DNA of 59,725 nt from NCBI GenBank assembly GCA_017557525.1, contig JAFYYN010000004.1, forward strand, positions 1 to 59,725. The letters run 5' to 3'. Source of the DNA: Lachnospiraceae bacterium. Lineage in GTDB: Bacteria; Bacillota; Clostridia; Lachnospirales; Lachnospiraceae. Shown piece after piece: positions 8,311 to 15,649 of the stretch (positions are counted from its first letter, which is position 1; each line of letters begins with the position of its first letter). Below the pieces are notes generated by a model. It was given only the letters and a program-made list of their open reading frames with translations, was not told where the DNA came from and made no database searches. Position numbers and translations under genes: made by a program.

Positions 8311-10116
8311 TTACCCTACCTGGGTACGATACATCTCGGCATACTTGCCGTTAAGTTCTATCAGTTCTGCATGCGAGCCCTTTTCGGCTATCCTGCCGTC
8401 TTCAATCAGGATTATGATATCTGAGTCGCGGATTGTTGAAAGTCTGTGGGCAATTATAAAGCTTGTCCTGTTTTCACAGATCTTAAGCATTGCTTTTCTG
8501 ATCTTTTGCTCGGTTACCGTATCTACTGAGCTGGTTGCTTCATCAAGTATCATGATTGGTGCATTTGAAAGTACGGCTCTTGCAATTGTGAGCAGCTGTC
8601 TTTCACCCTGGGACAGCTCCATTCCGCCTTGTTCAAGTACGGTGTCGTATCCGTTTGGAAGTCTTTCTATAAAAGCATCAGCACCGGCTGAAGCAGCTGC
8701 TTCCTTGATCTTTTCAAGAGAAGCACCTTCATTGCCGTAAGAAATATTTTCTCTTACAGATTCTGCAAAAAGGGCGGTGTCCTGTAAAACAACGCCGAAC
8801 ACTTTTCTGAGATCACCCATTCTGTAATCTCTTAAATCCTTGCCATCCAGATAAATGCTTCCGTTATTTACATCATAGAAACGTGTAAGCAGGTTGATGA
8901 TAGTGGTCTTGCCTGAACCGGTTGGACCTACTATGGCGACCTTTTTACCAGCGGGGATCTTTAGAGAAATATCCTTTAGTATTGTCTTTCCCTCATCGTA
9001 ACCAAAGCTTACATTCTTAAATTCAACCTCGCCCTTCGGGTTTTCAAGTTCTGCAGCATCTGCTCTGTCTTCGGGTTCGGGTTCCTCATCCATAATCTCA
9101 AATACACGCTCGGCACCTGCCACGGCAGTCTGTAGATTGTTATAGACATTTGCTATCTCTACGAAAGGCCTGGTAAACTGTCTCGAATAAAGCAGGAAAG
9201 TACTGATAAGACCTATATCACTGAGTTTTCCGTTGATATACAAAAGTCCGCTGGTTACTGCGATAGTCAGATAGCAGATATTATTGATAACATTCATCAA
9301 AGGCATTAGATAGCCGGACCAGATGAGTGCACGGATGGAGGTCTTGCAAAGGTTTTCATTCTTTTTATCGAAATCAGCCTCCATTTCCTTTTCCCTGCCA
9401 AAGGCTTTTACGACTGTAAGTCCGGAAATGCCTTCCTCTATCTGACCGTTAAGCACGCCTAAGTATTTCTGCTGCTCTTTAAAGAGCTTTCTGGTATGTC
9501 TTGTAACGACTTTTGTCAGTACAAATATCATACCTACACTGCAGAGTGTGATCATGGTAAGAACCGGACTTAATATTATCATCATTGTGAATATACCGAT
9601 GATGGTAAAGGAATAAGTCATTAGCAGTGTGATCGAGCTTGATATTGTTGTACTGATATTGTCTACATCATTTGTCAGACGGCTCATCAGCTCACCATGC
9701 TGATGTTTGTCAAAAAATCTTAAGGGGAGCCCCTTTATTTTTCCGAAAAGTGCCTGACGGATATGATTTATGATCCGCTGACCTATGGCTGCCATAAGAA
9801 ACTGCTGCATAAACTTGACAAACCAGTCACATATATACAGCCCTGCCAGTAAAATAAGTAATAAGGTTATCGTATCCCTGTTGCTGATGCGTGTGATAAT
9901 GCTACCGGTAAGTCTCGGTGAAACTATGGCCGCCGCTGATGAAAATGCCGAAAGCAGCAGTACCCAGCCAAGTCCCTTGCGCTTGCCTGCCGTAAGATTC
10001 CATAATCTTAGTAGTGTACCTTTTAAGTTTTTAGGTTTAACCACCTGCATGCCCCTGCCGGGTCTTGATATACCCGAGAGATTCTGAGGGGGCGTTGCCG
10101 TTGTCCTGTTATCTGC
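8311..10116 (-). CDS. ABC exporter half-transporter with consensus catalytic ATP site (heterodimer partner 2)
   Basis: Six-helix ABC transmembrane domain plus nucleotide-binding domain, about 601 residues. Walker A is GPTGSGKT, Walker B with catalytic Glu is IMILDEATSSVD, and the switch His is in IIAHRLST. The signature is LSQGERQ rather than LSGGQ. This pairs with the upstream gene (10293-12053), whose own site is degenerate but whose signature is canonical, as in BmrC/BmrD or TmrA/B-type heterodimers that export drugs or lipids. I chose the ATG at 10116 (MADNRTTATPP). The frame continues upstream to a TTG at 10203 through a conserved RNA-like element. A further ATG at 10050 follows AGGGG and is also possible. 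Confidence 0.88.
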   Translation of the reverse strand, partial: ADNRTTATPPQNLSGISRPGRGMQVVKPKNLKGTLLRLWNLTAGKRKGLGWVLLLSAFSSAAAIVSPRLTGSIITRISNRDTITLLLILLAGLYICDWFVKFMQQFLMAAIGQRIINHIRQALFGKIKGLPLRFFDKHQHGELMSRLTNDVDNISTTISSSITLLMTYSFTIIGIFTMMIILSPVLTMITLCSVGMIFVLTKVVTRHTRKLFKEQQKYLGVLNGQIEEGISGLTVVKAFGREKEMEADFDKKNENLCKTSIRALIWSGYLMPLMNVINNICYLTIAVTSGLLYINGKLSDIGLISTFLLYSRQFTRPFVEIANVYNNLQTAVAGAERVFEIMDEEPEPEDRADAAELENPKGEVEFKNVSFGYDEGKTILKDISLKIPAGKKVAIVGPTGSGKTTIINLLTRFYDVNNGSIYLDGKDLRDYRMGDLRKVFGVVLQDTALFAESVRENISYGNEGASLEKIKEAAASAGADAFIERLPNGYDTVLEQGGMELSQGERQLLTIARAVLSNAPIMILDEATSSVDTVTEQKIRKAMLKICENRTSFIIAHRLSTIRDSDIIILIEDGRIAEKGSHAELIELNGKYAEMYRTQVG

Positions 10117-10134
10117 CATATCTCGTATCATGCT

Positions 10135-10207
10135 GCAGGCATGCTTACACATCGGTGACGTGCCTGTTGCGGCACCGATGGAAGTTTGAAAATTTATTTT
10201 CAAACTT
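10135..10207 (-). promoter_or_regulatory. Candidate structured RNA leader, copy 1 (hairpin plus H-type pseudoknot)
   Basis: Read on the minus strand, the order is: a 12-bp inverted repeat (10182-10207), a hairpin CATCGGT ... ACCGATG (10174-10180 with 10150-10156) whose loop contains ACAGGCA (10161-10167), then TGCCTGC (10135-10141). That last segment can pair with the loop to give an H-type pseudoknot. A second copy lies at 36415-36482. The start codon at 10116 is 18 nt downstream and lacks a strong Shine-Dalgarno sequence. The strand is inferred from this position. I do not recognise it as a known riboswitch class. Confidence 0.5.
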
Positions 10208-10292
10208 ATTGCCTTGTTACAGGTTATAGCCTGTATCCTGTATTGTTGAACGTCTTTAGTATATAAAAATTTAAAGCTGGTAATCGCAAAAT

Positions 10293-12053
10293 TTAAGCGG
10301 GTAACTGTCCAATCTGGGACTCATAAATCTCACGGTATGTTCCGCATTTCTCAAGCAGTTCCGTATGAGTACCAAAGCCCTGGATGGTTCCGTTACTTAA
10401 GCAAAGTATCTTGTCTGCCCGCATAACCGTTGAAATCCTCTGGCTTATTAAGAGCACGGTTGCTTTTGTATCCATTTCTGAAAGCCCCTTTAATACACTG
10501 CTTTCTGTATTGGCGTCAAGTGCGCTTGTACAGTCGTCAAGTATCAGGATATTTGGCTCCTTTATAAGTGCTCTGGCCAAAGAAAGCCTCTGTTTCTGAC
10601 CACCCGAAAGATTAACTCCTCCCTGACCCAAAAGAGTATTGTAGCCATCCTTGGTTTTACCGATAAACTCATCGGCGCAGGCAATCTTTACAGCATTGTA
10701 TATTCTGGCTTTTTCATCATCGCTGTATACGTTTGACTCTCCATCTTTAGCAGTGGTTTTATTCCTGTTTTCAAGTCCCCAGCTTAGGTTTTCCATGATG
10801 GAGCCGGTAAACAGGAGAGCTTTCTGTGCGACTAACGCAACCTTTGACCTTAAATATTCCTCATCTATTTCGTTAACATTAACTCCGTCAACTTTTATTT
10901 CACCCTCGGAAGTATCATAGAATCTGGGAATCAGGTTAACTAAAGAGGTCTTTCCTGAGCCGGTCGGACCGATGATACCGATCGTTTCGCCGGGCTCGGC
11001 ACTGAAGGAAATGTGGCTAAGCGCATTCCTTGAAGAACCTGCGTATGCGAATGATACATCATTGAATGAAATCCTTCCTTTTATCTCAGGCCTTTGAGGA
11101 TTCTCAGCCCTGTGCTGTACGGGCTTTTCATCAAGTACTTCCTTTATTCTGTCGGAAGAAGCAAGGGCTCTGACGGCACTGTTGATAACGTTTGAAATGA
11201 AAGCCAGGGCAAACATTACCTGCCCCATATAGTTGACAGAGGCCATAAGACGTCCGATGTCGGCAGCATCCTGATCCTGGGAGATAAAGAGGAGCAGCAC
11301 TATACCGAAATTTACTGTTAAGTTTATCAGAGGAGCAAACATCGCCATGGCTCTCAAGGCTGATGTATTTGCTGCTGCCAGATCATCGGAAGCGTTCCTG
11401 AACTTTCCGGTTTCTTTATCCTCAGCCCTAAAAGCCTTTACAACGCGGACCGAAGAGAGAAATTCGCGGGATACGCCATTCAGTTTATCAAGCTTTTTCT
11501 GTACCTTTCCGAATCTCGGGTATCCTACTAGGATATTTAATATAATAAGAAGTGTTGCGACCAGTATGATAACAATCATAATCGGAGCCTGCTTAGGAGT
11601 CTGAATAATGATAAGCACGACTGCACCGATGCCCGTAATGGGAGCCTTTATCATGATACGCATGATACTGTTGATAAAGTCCTGTATCTGGGTTACGTCA
11701 TTTGTTATCCTAGTGATGATCGAGGCAGGCTGCAACCTGTCAATGTTCTCGAGGGATAACTGCTGTACATTATGATATATATCATGTCTTATTTCTTTAC
11801 CTATGGTCTGTGATGTGCGGCTTGCAAAATGATTTCTCATTATTGCACAGAACGCGCCGAACAGCGCAATCCCAAGCATTATCCCACCGTAGATAAGTAT
11901 CTGCTTAACATCCATATTTGCAACGCCGTCGTCCACAATGTAAGACATATATGTAGGCTGCAACAGATCTGCCACCGCTTCTAAGGTTAGAAAGGCGGTG
12001 GATATGCAGAATATGACTAAATGTCTTTTTAAATAGCTTAGTATCAGTTTCAT
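10293..12053 (-). CDS. ABC exporter half-transporter with degenerate ATP site (heterodimer partner 1)
   Basis: 586 residues: transmembrane domain (residues 1-310), then the ATPase with Walker A GPTGSGKT and canonical signature LSGGQKQRLSLARAL. Two catalytic positions are altered. Walker B reads ILILDDCTSALD, with Asp where the catalytic Glu belongs. The switch His is replaced by Gln in LLISQRIST. Both changes occur in the degenerate subunit of known heterodimeric exporters such as TM287/288, so this is probably a functional asymmetric pump. SD AAGGTG. It is the first gene of a two-gene minus-strand operon. Confidence 0.9.
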   Translation of the reverse strand: MKLILSYLKRHLVIFCISTAFLTLEAVADLLQPTYMSYIVDDGVANMDVKQILIYGGIMLGIALFGAFCAIMRNHFASRTSQTIGKEIRHDIYHNVQQLSLENIDRLQPASIITRITNDVTQIQDFINSIMRIMIKAPITGIGAVVLIIIQTPKQAPIMIVIILVATLLIILNILVGYPRFGKVQKKLDKLNGVSREFLSSVRVVKAFRAEDKETGKFRNASDDLAAANTSALRAMAMFAPLINLTVNFGIVLLLFISQDQDAADIGRLMASVNYMGQVMFALAFISNVINSAVRALASSDRIKEVLDEKPVQHRAENPQRPEIKGRISFNDVSFAYAGSSRNALSHISFSAEPGETIGIIGPTGSGKTSLVNLIPRFYDTSEGEIKVDGVNVNEIDEEYLRSKVALVAQKALLFTGSIMENLSWGLENRNKTTAKDGESNVYSDDEKARIYNAVKIACADEFIGKTKDGYNTLLGQGGVNLSGGQKQRLSLARALIKEPNILILDDCTSALDANTESSVLKGLSEMDTKATVLLISQRISTVMRADKILCLSNGTIQGFGTHTELLEKCGTYREIYESQIGQLPA

Positions 12054-12175
12054 TTATCTGTCACCTTTATATTAATAGCATATTATCTAATTTGAGAGTA
12101 AAAAACACAATTGTTATTTTACTAAACATGGAATAAAATTTCAAGGTTTTTATGGACTTTAGGCTCATTATTATC

Positions 12176-12204
12176 TTGACTTTTTACTTAAAAGGTTATA
12201 TGCT
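12176..12204 (+). promoter_or_regulatory. Promoter of the SGNH hydrolase gene
   Basis: TTGACT (12176-12181), 17 bases, TATGCT (12199-12204), 70 bases before the ATG. Confidence 0.6.
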
Positions 12205-12273
12205 GATACTACATATTCCCAATATTATAGGCATTGTGGAATAATAAAAAATTTATAGAAAGGAAATACATAT

Positions 12274-13590
12274 ATGAAAAAGATGATGAAACGCTTTTTA
12301 GTACTGCTAACCGTTATGGCGTTGGCATTTACCGGCATCGTTGTATCGAGCCCCGATCAGGTTTCGGCAGCTACAAAGGCAGGCAAGAAGATTGTTGTAT
12401 CCATTGGCGATTCCTATGCATCAGGCGAGGGTATCGAGCCCTTCTTTGGACAGGATAAGGCCAGTGCAGAAAAGGTAGAGGACGAGGACTGGCTGGCTCA
12501 CAGGTCTGAAAAGGCATGGTCCGGCATGTTAAAGGTTGACGGACAGAAAATGGTACATAATGATAACTGGTTCTTTGTAGCAGCTTCGGGAGCAGAAACA
12601 GTTGACCTTTACGGTAACCAGAAAAAAGAGTACAACTATGGCGGACTTAAGGGTGAAAAGGGATTAACTCCCCAGCTTGAGATCTTTGATGAGGTAGAAA
12701 AGAAGTATGGAACAGGCGCAGTAGATTATGTTACCGTTACCATCGGTGGAAACGATATAGGATTTACAGACATACTTACCACAGTTGTTACCTCAACAGA
12801 TGCTCTGGATGGCAAGCTTGCCGAGATATGGAAGAGCTTTGAGAGCAGCAAGTCGGGAAATTCTACCAGAGATAAGATAAAGAAGGCATATTTTGATATC
12901 GCTGAAAAAGCCGGAAAGCAGGCTAAGATAATAGTAGTTGGATATCCCAGACTTTTCAATGAAGAAGGTTTCTCCGCAAGTTTAGGCTTCTTAAAGGTTG
13001 ATATATCCGGCGAGATCACAACAAAGGTTGACGCAGCGTGTGATATGCTCGACCAGCAGTATGCTGCTCTTGTTGAAGAGTGCCGTGCAGAGGGTCTTGA
13101 TATCTATTATGTTTCAGTAATAGATGCTTTTAAGGGCCATGAAGCATATACTGCAGATCCTTATATCAACTCGATTATTGCTAAGGCTTCAGCACAGGAT
13201 CTTTCATCCTCATCAATGGTAAGCGCTTATTCAATGCATCCCAATGAATCAGGTGCAAAGGTTTATGCAAAGGCTGTTCAGAAAGCAATTGACGGCATCG
13301 AAAACGGTAGCGGAACAGTTAAGACATCAGACAAGCCCGTAGTTACGCTTACAGCCAAGAAGGGCAAGATCACAGTAAAGTGGACCAAGGTTGAAGGCGC
13401 AACAAAGTACAGGGTTGTTGAGTATGTTAACGGAAAAGCAAAGACAATAAAGAAGTCCACAACAAAGACTTCATATACCGTAAAGAACAGGGTAAAGGGT
13501 ACTGAATATACATTTGCAGTTAAGGCTTATGTAAACGGCAAGTGGACAACGATCAAGGCAGCTGACAAGGCTACCATTACAGCTAAATAA
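12274..13590 (+). CDS. Secreted SGNH/GDSL hydrolase with C-terminal fibronectin type III domain
   Basis: 438 residues with a Sec signal peptide (MKKMMKRFLVLLTVMALAF, cleavage near SAA at residues 31-33). SGNH blocks: GDSYASG with nucleophile Ser47, GGND for the oxyanion hole, and the C-terminal SMHPNESG carrying the catalytic His with the Asp/Asn position nearby. An extended insert precedes GGND. Residues about 345-438 form an FN3-like module (VTLTAKKGKITVKWTKVEG, then TKYRVVEYV). SD AAAGGA. The fold suggests an esterase or lipase acting outside the cell; the substrate cannot be read from the sequence. Confidence 0.87.
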   Translation: MKKMMKRFLVLLTVMALAFTGIVVSSPDQVSAATKAGKKIVVSIGDSYASGEGIEPFFGQDKASAEKVEDEDWLAHRSEKAWSGMLKVDGQKMVHNDNWFFVAASGAETVDLYGNQKKEYNYGGLKGEKGLTPQLEIFDEVEKKYGTGAVDYVTVTIGGNDIGFTDILTTVVTSTDALDGKLAEIWKSFESSKSGNSTRDKIKKAYFDIAEKAGKQAKIIVVGYPRLFNEEGFSASLGFLKVDISGEITTKVDAACDMLDQQYAALVEECRAEGLDIYYVSVIDAFKGHEAYTADPYINSIIAKASAQDLSSSSMVSAYSMHPNESGAKVYAKAVQKAIDGIENGSGTVKTSDKPVVTLTAKKGKITVKWTKVEGATKYRVVEYVNGKAKTIKKSTTKTSYTVKNRVKGTEYTFAVKAYVNGKWTTIKAADKATITAK

Positions 13591-13614
13591 TTTTCAAGAT
13601 AAAAGAGTTTAAAA

Positions 13615-13652
13615 GAAAAAACCTCCGGGAGCGAAATCTCGGAGGTTTTTTA
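13615..13652. terminator. Bidirectional terminator between convergent genes
   Basis: An A-run, ACCTCCGGGAG, loop CGAA, ATCTCGGAGGT and a T-run. The symmetric A/T flanks serve the SGNH gene on plus and the 13664-15361 gene on minus. Confidence 0.92.
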
Positions 13653-13663
13653 GTGACTTTTAA

Positions 13664-15361
13664 TCAGGTTTCAACCTGAAACAGCATATTCATCATCGGC
13701 ATCAGAGGTATAGTTAGCTGCCTTTGATCATTGATCTTAAACTCTCTGCCGAACCTTAATTCCTTTACTTTTTTTACGTTTTCGGCGAACTCTAAGGTTA
13801 CGCTTTCAGTGTATTCAAGGTCGGAGCGAAGGATGAAAGTATTGTTATCATAAGCAAAGAACTGTATCTGGGACTCTGCTAAGAGCTTAACGGGAAGCTC
13901 TTTGGTAAACAGCCCTCTTATTACATTTAAAACAGCTGCGGGAAGATTTAACAGATCCCCATAATTGTCAGGGATGGTTATGATGCAGATATGTCCCTTG
14001 CCATATACGGAGCGCAGGACTATCGGGAAATTGTTGAAGGATGCATACCCTCCTGCGAGCTCCCAGATGTCGTTTGTACAGTAGTCGATCTGGGGTATCA
14101 TTACGGGCTCCTTCCCGGGAACTGAACCGAATATATTTATGCCATTGTCCCTTGTGCCTGCATATTCCTTAACAATTGCCTTTCTGTCGGTAACCTTGAT
14201 ATTTGCAAACTGGCCGAATGCATCTCCGAGCTTCTTTACAAAGCCGCTCGTAACTATACAGTCACCGCCGTTAAGCATTGTCCGGTTCATCTTAGAAACT
14301 ATATCCTTGTCAGCAGCAGCGCCTTCGCTTAAGAAGACAGTTTTTGCATCAGCAGGATACTCAAAGCAGGGCTCGAAAGGTATGCCGCACATACCAAGAT
14401 AGGAGTGCAGATCATTTTCACCGCGGGCACGGGCAGGCCTGTAAGCAGCAGCACCTATCGGGTTGCCAAGCTTGTCAAGGTACTCATCGCATTCCTTAAA
14501 CATTTCCCCTATTGCGGGAGCCATAAGCCTCCAGGGGCCCTGCTTCCTTAGTGCGCCAAGGCAGAACAGTGTAACTTCCTTAGCCTTGCCGAAAAGAGTA
14601 AGATAACCCTGCTCCAGATAGGAAGAAAGGTTGTAATTGCAGTCAAACGGGTCAAACCAGCCGCCTAAGTTCCTGCCGGGAGCGGCATTCTCAAGGTATC
14701 TCATTACAAAATATCCGAGATATTTGGGAAGATGCTGCTGTGAGTATTTAGGATTCCTGGTTTCGGTCCCGGTATAGATTGAATCAAAGACCTTTGCCTC
14801 ATTTACCGGGTCATAGCCTGTTTCATTGTAGTATTCAAACCACTGAGGATATTTAATGATAACGTTCATGTTAGGGTTAATATCCTTGGCAGTCTTCATT
14901 ATTATATTCTTTGAAGCGTCAAGCTTCTGGGAGAGCCTAAACTCAGACCAGGTTTTATCACCTTTTGCTTTTATGCAGGCTTCGCATCTGCAGTTTGTAA
15001 AATAGAAATCATCAAGTATCAGCTCGTCAAAGGTCTCGGCACAGAGCTGAACAGCCTTCCTTAGCTTTTCTCTGTCCTCGTCCTTAGAATAGCAGAAGGA
15101 AGCAAAGCCTTCCCCTCCGCTGCCGCACGTTGTGATGCCGCCCGAGGTTTTGATCCCCTTCTTATTAAAGAAATCCTTTACCTCAAGCATATGCTCCTTT
15201 GTACACCACTGGTCGCTCCTGTAATACTCAAGATATACCTTGTCGATGTGTGCGTGGTCCTCAATGTGAGCAAAATCCTTCTCAAATTCCCCAAGATCTT
15301 TGATGTTATTAACATCCCCAACGGTACAGTAAACCGCTGTCGTAAAATTCTTATAGCTCAT
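13664..15361 (-). CDS. Unrecognised TIM-barrel-like protein, possibly a glycoside hydrolase
   Basis: 565 residues, no signal peptide, so presumably cytoplasmic. I do not recognise a named family. The N-terminal 300 residues look like a (beta/alpha)8 barrel: VYLEYYRSDQWCTKEHML, then ELILDDFYFTNCRCEACI, a strand ending in acidic residues followed by a CxCxxC cluster that could bind metal. The middle (KTVFLSEGAAADKDIVSKMN, LNGGDCIVTSGFV) resembles the Rossmann-like trimerisation module of GH42-type enzymes, and a small beta domain ends the chain. The three-part order recalls beta-galactosidase-like hydrolases, but catalytic residues are not assigned. SD GGAGGGG. Confidence 0.55.
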   Translation of the reverse strand: MSYKNFTTAVYCTVGDVNNIKDLGEFEKDFAHIEDHAHIDKVYLEYYRSDQWCTKEHMLEVKDFFNKKGIKTSGGITTCGSGGEGFASFCYSKDEDREKLRKAVQLCAETFDELILDDFYFTNCRCEACIKAKGDKTWSEFRLSQKLDASKNIIMKTAKDINPNMNVIIKYPQWFEYYNETGYDPVNEAKVFDSIYTGTETRNPKYSQQHLPKYLGYFVMRYLENAAPGRNLGGWFDPFDCNYNLSSYLEQGYLTLFGKAKEVTLFCLGALRKQGPWRLMAPAIGEMFKECDEYLDKLGNPIGAAAYRPARARGENDLHSYLGMCGIPFEPCFEYPADAKTVFLSEGAAADKDIVSKMNRTMLNGGDCIVTSGFVKKLGDAFGQFANIKVTDRKAIVKEYAGTRDNGINIFGSVPGKEPVMIPQIDYCTNDIWELAGGYASFNNFPIVLRSVYGKGHICIITIPDNYGDLLNLPAAVLNVIRGLFTKELPVKLLAESQIQFFAYDNNTFILRSDLEYTESVTLEFAENVKKVKELRFGREFKINDQRQLTIPLMPMMNMLFQVET

Positions 15362-15520
15362 TTCACCCCTCCGTTTATATTTATATTTGCCTTAAGAATT
15401 AATTTTATTGTATCACTATTATCTTGCATTTCAATGAAGTTTCTTGGTTGAAAATCCCCTATACATTAGCCGGTCTATGCGTGTATATCTTAAAAATAAA
15501 TTAATTCCGACAAAAACACA

Positions 15521-15549
15521 TTGACAAATTTTTATTTTTGGAGTTTAAT
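15521..15549 (+). promoter_or_regulatory. Promoter of the ABC ATPase-permease gene
   Basis: A consensus TTGACA (15521-15526), 17 bases, TTTAAT (15544-15549). The leader to the ATG is about 95 nt of AT-rich sequence with no recognised structure. Confidence 0.7.
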
Positions 15550-15649
15550 AGTTTCTGCTTTACTTTTTGTATTATTGCTATTTATTTAATATACTTATAT
15601 GCGAATTTTTTGTAAATAATTATTCTTCAGATATAATAAGGAGTTTGTC

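Noticed and set aside
10150-10180. Cyclic-di-GMP (GEMM) or another known riboswitch at the pseudoknot elements
   Set aside because: The ACCGATG ending resembles GEMM-I, but the rest of the conserved GEMM core is missing and the fold is a simple pseudoknot.
10117-10203. N-terminal extension of the exporter subunit from a TTG start
   Set aside because: The sequence is the RNA-like element shared with 36415-36482. The two copies are in different frames and there is no SD, so I do not treat it as protein.
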